Positions 46,261 through 53,886 of a stretch of 64,000 bases of DNA are shown one piece after another. The stretch covers positions 423,052 through 487,051 of the forward strand of contig JANWWC010000002.1 in the NCBI GenBank assembly GCA_025056215.1. The letters run 5' to 3'. This DNA is from Cytophagales bacterium. GTDB taxonomy: Bacteria > Bacteroidota > Bacteroidia > Cytophagales > Flammeovirgaceae. Both the position numbers and the translations under genes were made by a program. Below the pieces are notes generated by a model, which searched no databases, had not been told where the DNA came from, and saw nothing but the letters and a program-made list of their open reading frames with translations. Numbering within the stretch: the stretch's first letter is position 1; each line of letters opens with the position of its first letter.

Positions 46261-46359
46261 TTACCTATAAAAAAATTTCAAAAATAGACTTTTTCAGTAA
46301 ACTGGGTGGAAAAGTACCGTAGAAATCAACTAACGCAAGATGTAATATATTTTTAAGAT

Positions 46360-47841
46360 TTATAAATACTTGAATCCATCTTTGCTCATCAAAATAGAAG
46401 TTGCAATTTTTGCAGACAACATGCACAACGGTATGCCTCCTCCTGGATGAACGCTCCCACCACAAAAATAAAGGTTAGAAATTTTTTTAGAAAAATTAGG
46501 ATGTCTCAAAAACGCTGAAAACATAGTATTGCTGCTGTTTCCATAAAGAGCACCGCCATAAGAAGAAGTTCTTTCTTCTATTTTGCGAGGGTCTAGTACA
46601 CTTTCTACTACAATCAGCTTTTCAATATCTGTATTTAAAATAGCGTTGATTTTTCGAACAATCGACTGGCGAGCTCTGACAATGAGTTCGTCCCAGTTTT
46701 GCCCAGAATTGGGTGGAACATTAATCATTACAAACCAGTTTTCGCAATCTTTAGGAGCATCAGAGAAAACTATTTTGCTACTAATAAAAACGTAAACTGT
46801 TACATCATCGGCGATTGTCTTTTGTTGAAAAATAGCTTCGAATTCTTTCTGATAATCTTGAGAAAAGAAAATATTATGAAGTTCTAATTCTGAAAATTGT
46901 CGATTGATTCCCCAGTAAAAAATAAGTGCTGAGCTTGAACGCGGTTGTTTTAAAATATGCTCGGGTGCTTTATGTTCTGAAAGTAATTTCCGATAAGTAA
47001 ACATTATATCGGCATTACTTATCACATAATCGCACTCTATTGTTTGAGAATTGGTTTGTACGGCTATTGCTCTAGAATTTCGTACAATAATTTTTTGGGC
47101 TTCTGTTTGTGTTAAAAACTCTACGCCTCGCTTTTTTGCTAGTTTTGTAAGCGCAATAGCTAAGCTATACATTCCTTGATGAGGAAAAAAGGCTCCGTAG
47201 CAATGTTCCAAGTGAGAAATTACGTTTAATGTAGCAGGTGCTTGATAAGGATTGGAACCATTGTATGTAGCATATCTATCGAAAAACTGAACAGTTTTAG
47301 GATTGCGAAACATTGACTTATTTGCCTGATGCATGGTGCGAAAAGCATCAATTTCGTATCCAAGAAGCAAAGAACGCAATGTGGTCAAACTCAAATAAGT
47401 AGAAAATTGATGAAGAGATTTTTCTAAAAAAACGGGTTTCGTAATCTTATAAATTCTTTCAGCCTTCTGTAAAAACCGTTTTACATCTTCAGGTGATTCT
47501 CCTAATTTTTGGGCTATTTCATCGACAAAATTTTCTATATTTGCATAAGCAAAAAGAATCGTTCCATCAGGATAAAAATATTTGCAAATTATAGGTAGTT
47601 TTTGGTAAGTAAAAAAATCTTTTGCTGATTCGCCACAAATCTCAAAAAGTTCTTCTACTAACTCTGGCAACGTAAATAAAGAGGGACCCGCATCAAAACG
47701 AAAATCTTGCAAGCAAATTTCTGAGAGTTTCCCCCCTAAGAAGCTGTTTTTTTCTAATACTATCACTCGATAATTTCTAGCAAGACGAATAGCGGCTGCA
47801 ATTCCTGCGATTCCTGCACCTATAATCACAACTTTTTTCAT
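46360..47841 (-). CDS. Carotenoid desaturase, CrtI/CrtD family
   Basis: A 493-residue FAD-dependent desaturase. N-terminal motif VVIIGAGIAGIAAAIRLA is followed by the FLGGKLSEI flavin segment, and the C-terminal FCGGSVHPGGGIPLCMLSAKIA is typical of phytoene-desaturase-like enzymes. The FRFDAGPSLFTLPELVEELF segment is more like CrtD (hydroxycarotenoid 3,4-desaturase) than phytoene desaturase, which usually has FDMGPSWY. The CrtD reading is therefore favoured but not proven. ATG at 47841 is used; the longer frame uses TTG. No other crt genes are in the window. Confidence 0.85.
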   Translation of the reverse strand: MKKVVIIGAGIAGIAAAIRLARNYRVIVLEKNSFLGGKLSEICLQDFRFDAGPSLFTLPELVEELFEICGESAKDFFTYQKLPIICKYFYPDGTILFAYANIENFVDEIAQKLGESPEDVKRFLQKAERIYKITKPVFLEKSLHQFSTYLSLTTLRSLLLGYEIDAFRTMHQANKSMFRNPKTVQFFDRYATYNGSNPYQAPATLNVISHLEHCYGAFFPHQGMYSLAIALTKLAKKRGVEFLTQTEAQKIIVRNSRAIAVQTNSQTIECDYVISNADIMFTYRKLLSEHKAPEHILKQPRSSSALIFYWGINRQFSELELHNIFFSQDYQKEFEAIFQQKTIADDVTVYVFISSKIVFSDAPKDCENWFVMINVPPNSGQNWDELIVRARQSIVRKINAILNTDIEKLIVVESVLDPRKIEERTSSYGGALYGNSSNTMFSAFLRHPNFSKKISNLYFCGGSVHPGGGIPLCMLSAKIATSILMSKDGFKYL

Positions 47842-47893
47842 AGAAACAATAAAAAACGCCAAGTAAACGAAAATACTTGACGTTTTGTTTGGG

Positions 47894-48001
47894 CTGTAGG
47901 GGAAGGAGTCGAACCTTCAAGGGGCGGTTAGGCTTTCGCTTTATCCCTAGATCCCCACCCGCGAGATAGGCGGGCACGGCTGCCAATTTCGTCACCCCAC
48001 A
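47894..48001 (-). tRNA. Class II tRNA-like gene with unusual anticodon loop
   Basis: The minus strand folds as a cloverleaf. Acceptor TGTGGGG pairs with CCCTACA (one G-U). A 3-bp D-stem (ACG/CGT) carries AAATTGGCAGC, and the anticodon stem is CCCGC/GCGGG with loop CTATCTC. The T-arm is GAAGG-TTCGACT-CCTTC with a canonical TTCGA. Between anticodon and T arms lie 39 nt that can form GGGG/CCCC plus TAGG/CCTA. The long variable arm and D-loop suggest Leu- or Ser-type, but the loop would put ATC at the anticodon with T at position 37, matching neither. It may be a genuine odd tRNA, a diverged copy or one carrying an inserted palindrome. Confidence 0.55.
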
Positions 48002-48246
48002 GTGTATATAACGCATTTGCTTATGACACTACAAAATTGAACACAATTTTATTAAATTACAAATATTTTAATAAATTATTCAAAAAAATATATTTTTCTT
48101 AATTTTTTAAAGCTTTTATTAAAAAAAACAAAATAACATCTAGCGAAATTCCGCTAAAATTAAGAACTTTCTAAACGTGGAACTTTATACTTTTACTGAG
48201 GTAGAAAAAAGATATACCAACATCTAAAAAACCGTTTTTATTTAAA

Positions 48247-48271
48247 AAAATGGCTTTTTTTAAGCCATTTT
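48247..48271 (+). promoter_or_regulatory. Perfect hairpin in the glnN upstream region
   Basis: A 10-bp perfect stem, AAAATGGCTT / AAGCCATTTT, with a T5 loop. Its position about 120 nt before the glnN ATG suggests a terminator-like or regulatory hairpin. If transcription starts at the element near 48355 it would lie outside the message and act at DNA level instead. Which applies cannot be told by eye. Confidence 0.45.
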
Positions 48272-48347
48272 ATAGCTAAAAAGACCATTTTTAACCTGAA
48301 ATAGGATAAAAAAACAGGCATAAATTTTTAAAAATAGTATTTCTTCC

Positions 48348-48355
48348 TATTTTTG
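48348..48355 (+). promoter_or_regulatory. Possible Bacteroidota -7 element for glnN
   Basis: TATTTTTG matches the TAnnTTTG -7 consensus of the primary Bacteroidota sigma factor. It lies 36 nt upstream of the glnN start. A good TTTG at -33 is not obvious, the region there being only T-rich, so this is a tentative call. Confidence 0.35.
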
Positions 48356-48391
48356 AACCGCATTTTAAACATTAAAACATTTAAGTAAACA

Positions 48392-50536
48392 ATGGCTAAT
48401 TTAAGACTAAGAGCAATTGAAGAAATCGCTAACAGAAAGGTAGTTCGCTACGGAGTCCCTGGCAAAGCATCAGAGTATTATGGAGAGAATTGTTTTTCTC
48501 TCGACAAAATGAAGGCAACTTTAGCGCCCGCCGTATTTAAAAAAGTAAAGCAAGCTATCGAAACGGGAAGTAAGTTAGACCTAGAAACTGCTGAAGCAAT
48601 CGCATCGGCAGTCAAAAGTTGGGCTGTAAACAAAGGAGTAACCCATTATACGCACTGGTTTCAACCTCTCACAGGTCTTTCTGCCGAAAAACACGATGCC
48701 TTCTTTAGTTATCTTTCTGGAATAGAAGGGTTTAGTGGAAAGCAGCTCATCCAACAAGAGCCCGATGGTTCATCATTTCCTTCTGGTGGTATCCGAAGAA
48801 CTAACGAAGCAAGAGGCTATACCATTTACGATCCTTCTTCACCTATTTTCATTATGGATACAACGCTGTACATTCCTACAGCTTTCGTATCTTACACGGG
48901 TGAAACGCTCGACTATAAAACTCCTCTTCTTAAATCTCTTAATGCATTAAACAAAGCAGCAGTAGCCGTATGTAAGTACTTTGATGACAAAGTAAACTAT
49001 GTATACGCTACTTTAGGTCCAGAACAAGAATATTTCTTGATAGACAAAGCTTTTGCAGCATTACGCCCAGACCTTGTACTTACAGGAAGGACAGTTTACG
49101 GCGCCGCCCCTGCAAAAGGACAACAACTTGAAGACCAATATTTTGGTTCTATCCCTGGTAGAGTTCTTGAATTTATGAAAGAACTCGAAGTAGAATGTTT
49201 GAAAGTGGGAATCCCAGTAACTACGCGCCACAATGAAGTAGCTCCTTCACAGTATGAAATTGCTCCCTTGTTCGAGGAAATTAATGTCGCTGTAGACCAC
49301 AACTTGCTCATGATGGAAATCATGAGAAAAGTAGCTGACAGACATAACTTCTTTATCTCTCACCACGAAAAACCTTTTGCCAAAGTTAATGGAAGTGGAA
49401 AGCATAACAACTGGTCTATTACAACTAATACAGGGCGCAACCTTCTCGAACCTCAAAATGACTTGTATTTTCTTACTTTCTTGGTAAATGTTATCAAGGC
49501 TGTTCATGAAAATGCAGACCTTTTGCGCGCTTCTATTGCATCAGCAGCTAATGATTATCGCTTAGGAGCTAACGAAGCACCTCCCGCTATTATGTCTATT
49601 TTCTTAGGAGAAACTCTTACAAAAGTATTAGATGAATTCGAGGCTACAGGCAAATTTAAACTCGATGAAAAGAAAAATTACATGCAGTTCGGAATTTCCC
49701 GATTGCCTGACGCTCCTAAAGACAATACAGATAGAAACCGCACCTCTCCTTTTGCTTTTACGGGCAATAAATTCGAATATAGAGCGGTAGGAGGTTCAGC
49801 TAATTGCGGAACAGCTATGATGGTACTCAATATGATTGTAGCTGACCAACTTACTAAATTCAAAGCTGAAGTAGATGCACTTATTAAGTCAGGAAAAAAG
49901 AAAAACGATGCAATCTTAGAAGTTTGCTTAGAATACGTAAAATCTTCAAAAGCTATCCGATTCGACGGCGATGGGTATTCAGAAGAATGGAAGAAAGAAG
50001 CTGCAAGGCGCGGATTGAAAAATATTCCTGATACACCAGATGCACTGGACTTCTTCATTGAAAAAAAATATGAAGAAATGTTTGAAAGGCATGGTGTATT
50101 TAATAAAAGAGAGCTTCATGCGCGCTATGAAATATGGCAAGAAACCTACGCTAAAAAAGTAGATATCGAAACAAAATTGATGGAAGAGCTTGCCATGACT
50201 TCTATCATCCCTGCAGCGATGGCTTACCTAAATGAATTGTGTACAACAATGGAAGGGTTGAAAGCTGCTGGCGCCGATAAAAAAGAAATCGCCGATCTTA
50301 TCAAAGAAATTGCTCATTTGGTTGGCGAAGTAAAAGAAAGAGTAGAAGCAATGCGCGCTGATCGCCTCAAAGCAGAAGCTAAAGAAGGTACCGCCGAGAG
50401 AGCTAAAGCATTTTGCCACGAAGTCAAACACAAGCACCATGAAAAGCTCCGCGAAGCCGTAGATAAGCTCGAAACTCTTGTGGCAGATGAGTTTTGGCCT
50501 CTGCCTAAATACAGAGAAATGCTGTTTATGAGATAA
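48392..50536 (+). CDS. glnN: Glutamine synthetase, type III
   Basis: A 714-residue GSIII, the large form typical of Bacteroidota and cyanobacteria, making glutamine from glutamate, ammonia and ATP. Characteristic segments are YTHWFQPLTGLSAEKHDAF near residue 80, FPSGGIRRTNEARGYT, GPEQEYFLID (metal site), TTRHNEVAPSQYEIAPLFEE, KVNGSGKHNNWSI and FRAVGGSANCGTA-type substrate residues near 470. The C-terminal about 150 residues are helical and charged. It has its own long upstream region and is convergent with the LolD-like gene. Confidence 0.96.
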   Translation: MANLRLRAIEEIANRKVVRYGVPGKASEYYGENCFSLDKMKATLAPAVFKKVKQAIETGSKLDLETAEAIASAVKSWAVNKGVTHYTHWFQPLTGLSAEKHDAFFSYLSGIEGFSGKQLIQQEPDGSSFPSGGIRRTNEARGYTIYDPSSPIFIMDTTLYIPTAFVSYTGETLDYKTPLLKSLNALNKAAVAVCKYFDDKVNYVYATLGPEQEYFLIDKAFAALRPDLVLTGRTVYGAAPAKGQQLEDQYFGSIPGRVLEFMKELEVECLKVGIPVTTRHNEVAPSQYEIAPLFEEINVAVDHNLLMMEIMRKVADRHNFFISHHEKPFAKVNGSGKHNNWSITTNTGRNLLEPQNDLYFLTFLVNVIKAVHENADLLRASIASAANDYRLGANEAPPAIMSIFLGETLTKVLDEFEATGKFKLDEKKNYMQFGISRLPDAPKDNTDRNRTSPFAFTGNKFEYRAVGGSANCGTAMMVLNMIVADQLTKFKAEVDALIKSGKKKNDAILEVCLEYVKSSKAIRFDGDGYSEEWKKEAARRGLKNIPDTPDALDFFIEKKYEEMFERHGVFNKRELHARYEIWQETYAKKVDIETKLMEELAMTSIIPAAMAYLNELCTTMEGLKAAGADKKEIADLIKEIAHLVGEVKERVEAMRADRLKAEAKEGTAERAKAFCHEVKHKHHEKLREAVDKLETLVADEFWPLPKYREMLFMR

Positions 50537-50583
50537 CAAAAAAACAGAAGAAGGCAAAAATTTTTTTATAGTTTGCCTTCTTC
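50537..50583 (-). terminator. Intrinsic terminator of the LolD-like gene
   Basis: A 12-bp perfect stem GAAGAAGGCAAA / TTTGCCTTCTTC (50547-50558 with 50572-50583) with a 13-nt AT loop. Read on the minus strand the stem is followed by TGTTTTTTTG, a proper U-tract. It overlaps the stop of the minus-strand gene. On the plus strand there is no good U-tract, so it is at best a weak terminator for glnN. Confidence 0.75.
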
Positions 50584-51246
50584 ATTCATATGAACAGAAG
50601 CAATTCTTCCGTCTTTAATTTCGATTCGCTTGGTTGCAAGTTGAGCAAATTGGTAGTTATGTGTAACAATCAAAAATGTCTGTTGAAGTTCTTTGCATAA
50701 TTTAAAAAAAAGTTGATGCAATTCTTCAGCGTTTTTAGAGTCTAAGTTTCCGCTTGGCTCATCAGCAAACACAATTAAGGGCTGATTGATCAGAGCACGA
50801 GCTACAGCTGTTCTCTGCTGTTCCCCTCCTGACATTTCAGAAGGTTTATGTTCGAGTCTTTCTTCTATGTGAAGAATTTCAGCTAATTCATAGGCTCTTT
50901 TTTTAACATCTTGAATGTTTTTACCTGCAATAAGAGCTGGCATTATAATATTTTCTAACGCCGAAAATTCTGGAAGTAAATTATGAAACTGAAAAACAAT
51001 TCCTATTTTTAAGTTTCTAAAAGAAGATAGTTTCTTTTCAGAAAGTTCATGCACGTTGATATTATCTATTTGCACTAATCCACTATCTGGTTTATCCAAA
51101 GTGCTTAAAATATGCAATAAAGTGCTTTTTCCAGCGCCCGAAGGTCCTGTAATGGCTACAATTTCTCCTTTTTCTACTTCTAAGTCAATATTTTTTAAAA
51201 CGTGCAAATTGCCATAATATTTCGAAATCTCTTTTGCTTTTAGCAT
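50566..51246 (-). CDS. ABC transporter ATP-binding protein, LolD/MacB type
   Basis: A 226-residue ATPase subunit with Walker A GPSGAGKST, the Q-loop FQFHNLLPEFSALEN, signature MSGGEQQRTAVARAL, Walker B LIVFADEPSGNLD and the switch His in VTHNYQFA. The length and the GNLDSKN segment place it with LolD/MacB/FtsE-type ATPases that extract lipoproteins or drive tripartite machines. No permease gene is adjacent, so its partner must be encoded elsewhere. A terminator overlaps its stop codon. Confidence 0.88.
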   Translation of the reverse strand: MLKAKEISKYYGNLHVLKNIDLEVEKGEIVAITGPSGAGKSTLLHILSTLDKPDSGLVQIDNINVHELSEKKLSSFRNLKIGIVFQFHNLLPEFSALENIIMPALIAGKNIQDVKKRAYELAEILHIEERLEHKPSEMSGGEQQRTAVARALINQPLIVFADEPSGNLDSKNAEELHQLFFKLCKELQQTFLIVTHNYQFAQLATKRIEIKDGRIASVHMNEEGKL

Positions 51247-51286
51247 ATCGCTCTTTTAAATAACTAAATCTTATTTTTAGAAAGAA

Positions 51287-51320
51287 GCAAAAAGCCCTGT
51301 AAGATCTTGTTACAGGGCAC
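51287..51320 (-). terminator. Intrinsic terminator after the PKD/propeller lipoprotein genes
   Basis: On the minus strand GCCCTGTAA-CAAGATC-TTACAGGGC is followed at once by TTTTTGC. Stem arms begin at 51294 and end at 51318. It lies 19 nt after the stop of the last of the three tandem lipoprotein genes and is the natural end of that transcript. Confidence 0.8.
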
Positions 51321-51336
51321 TTTTTATAGAAAAGTT

Positions 51337-52575
51337 TTAAGGTTGCGGTTGTACTACTTTACCAAGAGCTAAATTTCTCACTACAATATTAGGAATCCAA
51401 TTAGGCTCTATGTTCGTGCCATCAGGGTTAGCCCGATAAATTTGTCGCCCACCTGTATCGGAAGGATTAGCAGCACTCGGACCTATATCTCCCCAATAAA
51501 TTTTGTTAGTTACAGCAGAATAAACAATATCCTGAATGTCGTTAGCGCCTACATCCCCGTAATCGATAGAAGGTCCTGTAAGGTTGCTAAGCGAAACTGC
51601 ACGAATACGGTGGTTGCCTGTTCCTGAAAAATCATGATAGAACAACCTTCCCGCTCCTACAGCAATACCAATTCCTCCTCCTGTAGCAGGAATTTCAGCT
51701 GTTCTCGTGCCAGAAGTTCTGGTAACACTCCAAATTCCTGTAGGAGGAACAGCGCCATACTCGTTTGTATAAATCTTTCCAGTAGCGTCATCGATAGCTA
51801 GTCTTCTTATATCAGTATAACCTGTAGAATACACCTCTGGAGTAATTGGCATTGGTTTGGTCAAATCAACGCGGAATATAGTAGTACCATTGCACCAATA
51901 CAATTTTTTCTCGCGATAATCGAGCGCTAATCCAAGAGGAGAAGAAAGATTTTCAGCCACAACAGTTCTTGTCACTTCTCCTACCTCGTCAATCACTACT
52001 TTATAGATTTTACCTTCTCCATTATCTGAAACGTATAACGTTTGCTTACTTGCAGTAGTATCAGCTACTAGTCCGCGAATAGTAGAGAATGTTAACGGTA
52101 TCTCTTCTTTGATAGGCGCATTATTATTTAAGTATACTACTGAGATTCTTGTGCTTCCATCAGTAAAATAGAGTGGTTGCCCGAATTGCTGAGCAGGTAA
52201 AATGTTTACTACCTGTTCGGTAGAAGCCACTACACGAGCACTTTCCACAATCAATTTTACGGTATAACGGCCCGGCGACTTGAAGGTATAGGTTACTGCT
52301 AATGAGCCGTTATTTGTTTTAACAGTGGAATCTGGGAATATCCAATAGTAAGTGCTTCCCGCATCGTTAAACGATGTATTTGTAAACCTCACTGTGACAG
52401 GCTCATTGTTTCTTCCGATGCGAAATTTCGTATTATTAACATCTGCAAATGTAAAAGAAGCTTTTAGAGAAGCTCCTTGTGGAGGCTTAGGATATTCTTT
52501 TTTATAAAGGTCTTCTTTACAACCTAAAAGAAGTATACAAAAAGAAAGAAAGATAAAAAACAAATATTTTTTCAT
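51337..52575 (-). CDS. PKD-domain beta-propeller lipoprotein (third of three)
   Basis: About 412 residues from the ATG giving MKKYLFFIF; an in-frame ATG four codons upstream is equally possible. Lipobox LLLGC. A PKD-like domain (about 30-125) has TYYWIFPDSTVKTNNG and GRYTVKLIV. A six-bladed YWTD/NHL-type propeller (about 130-405) follows, with KLYWCNGTTIFRVD and KIYWGDIG. Such proteins display sugar- or protein-binding surfaces outside the outer membrane. Same order and orientation as the two upstream genes suggests an operon made by duplication. Confidence 0.8.
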   Translation of the reverse strand: MKKYLFFIFLSFCILLLGCKEDLYKKEYPKPPQGASLKASFTFADVNNTKFRIGRNNEPVTVRFTNTSFNDAGSTYYWIFPDSTVKTNNGSLAVTYTFKSPGRYTVKLIVESARVVASTEQVVNILPAQQFGQPLYFTDGSTRISVVYLNNNAPIKEEIPLTFSTIRGLVADTTASKQTLYVSDNGEGKIYKVVIDEVGEVTRTVVAENLSSPLGLALDYREKKLYWCNGTTIFRVDLTKPMPITPEVYSTGYTDIRRLAIDDATGKIYTNEYGAVPPTGIWSVTRTSGTRTAEIPATGGGIGIAVGAGRLFYHDFSGTGNHRIRAVSLSNLTGPSIDYGDVGANDIQDIVYSAVTNKIYWGDIGPSAANPSDTGGRQIYRANPDGTNIEPNWIPNIVVRNLALGKVVQPQP

Positions 52576-52596
52576 AGCAATTTCCATTTAAAGTGG

Positions 52597-53805
52597 TTAT
52601 TTTCTCATAAAAATTCCGCGAGGATTGTTAAGGTTGCTTGCAAGTAAAATAGTTCGATTGAAAGGTATTGGAAATGTAGCAGAGGGAGAAATATCTACAA
52701 TATTAACAGTCCCACTCGTTTCGCTAAAGTACAAACGGTTGGTTTCTGCATCTACATACAATCCCAAAACAGATGCGTTAGGCAGGTTACTCACAATCGT
52801 TTGCAGCGATGTACCGTCAGATTTTACGCGCTTAATAGAGCGAGTTTGATAATCTCCAAAATATACGTCACCATTCGTAGGATTAACGGCCACTGCGTCG
52901 CAGTCTTGCCCACCTATTAATAAGCGGGGATTCGCTCCATTAGGCAAATCTGCTACATAAATTCCCGCAGCCTCCAACTGAACGTTTCGCTCTGTATTTA
53001 CAGTCCAATAGATCTTATTGCGCGATACGTCAACTGCTAATCCTGTGATTTGCATGGTAAAGTTGATAAAAGGAGTTATACTACCTCCATCTGCGCTTCC
53101 TCTATAGATAATTCCTCTTCCTGGTTGAGAACTTGCCGCAATATACATAAAACCATTTGCAATTGCGATGATTCTTGGACGTGAAGGAATGGACATCACA
53201 GTTTGTACTTCCAAAGAATCAATTTGCATGGTGGTAGAAACGGCTGACTTTCCTGCTTGTCCATATTTATCTGACGTAGCTAAACGAACTGTATATGAGC
53301 CAGGTTTTTCAAAGCTCATAGTTACAGTAGGTTGCGTAATGTAAAAAGATTGAGTACTTCCTTCAATAGACCACAAAGTAGAAGTATTATTCCCCGAAAT
53401 AGATGACTTGTTTACAAACTCAATCGGGTTGTTTACGCGAAAACCATTAATTACTACGCGGCATAAGCGATTATTGGTAATTTCAGTATAAAACAAATTT
53501 TCATTCATTACTGCAACTCCTACCTTTTCTGTATTAGTTTTGATAACAGTCGTAGGAGTAGTGACCTTCACATCGTTCAAAGAAATTCCTTCAAACTTAG
53601 ATTTATCGATGAACAAGATAGAACGTCCATCTCGGAGCGCAATAAAAAGCCCTTTTCGCTCTACTGGCTTCATTTCAAAGGCTGCTACAGGAGCAGGAGG
53701 AACTCCTTCCTTTTCTAATTTATCATTCTTACAGCCTGTAAAAGAAATAGCCCCTAATATTATAGCAAGTAGTTGAAGAAAACGATAATTAGTTTTGAAG
53801 TCCAT
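52597..53805 (-). CDS. PKD-domain beta-propeller lipoprotein (second of three)
   Basis: A 402-residue lipoprotein (signal ending SFTGC). An N-terminal domain of about 170 residues contains a FEKPGSYTVRLATSD strand typical of PKD folds, inserted in an otherwise propeller-like start. The remaining part is a six-bladed propeller with KIYWTVNTERN, DVYFGDYQTRSIKRV and RLYFSETSGTVNIVD. It lies 21 nt upstream of the third gene and 81 nt downstream of the first. Ligand unknown. Confidence 0.78.
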   Translation of the reverse strand: MDFKTNYRFLQLLAIILGAISFTGCKNDKLEKEGVPPAPVAAFEMKPVERKGLFIALRDGRSILFIDKSKFEGISLNDVKVTTPTTVIKTNTEKVGVAVMNENLFYTEITNNRLCRVVINGFRVNNPIEFVNKSSISGNNTSTLWSIEGSTQSFYITQPTVTMSFEKPGSYTVRLATSDKYGQAGKSAVSTTMQIDSLEVQTVMSIPSRPRIIAIANGFMYIAASSQPGRGIIYRGSADGGSITPFINFTMQITGLAVDVSRNKIYWTVNTERNVQLEAAGIYVADLPNGANPRLLIGGQDCDAVAVNPTNGDVYFGDYQTRSIKRVKSDGTSLQTIVSNLPNASVLGLYVDAETNRLYFSETSGTVNIVDISPSATFPIPFNRTILLASNLNNPRGIFMRK

Positions 53806-53853
53806 ATCCTGTAAGGTTAAAAGTCTTGGAATTAAAAAAATTTTTATGAAAGA

Positions 53854-53871
53854 GGCACGCAGGAACGTGCC
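53854..53871 (-). other. Intercistronic GC-rich hairpin
   Basis: GGCACG-CAGGAA-CGTGCC lies in the 81-nt gap between the first and second lipoprotein genes. No strong U-tract follows on the minus strand, so it may adjust relative expression or protect message ends more than fully stop transcription. Confidence 0.5.
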
Positions 53872-53886
53872 CCCGTGTTATTTCAT

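Larger units (their letters stand above)
48002..48391. other. AT-rich intergenic leader before glutamine synthetase
   Basis: 390 nt with no open frame worth calling. It holds one strong hairpin at 48247-48271 and a promoter-like element at 48348-48355, each listed separately. It separates the divergent tRNA-like gene and glnN, so it carries the control regions of both. Confidence 0.6.

Noticed and set aside
47894-48001. tmRNA or selenocysteine tRNA
   Set aside because: Too short and without a tag frame for tmRNA; the loop is not the TCA anticodon expected of tRNA-Sec.
49678-50058. 126-residue minus-strand frame inside glutamine synthetase
   Set aside because: Antisense to conserved GSIII residues and without a recognisable pattern of its own.
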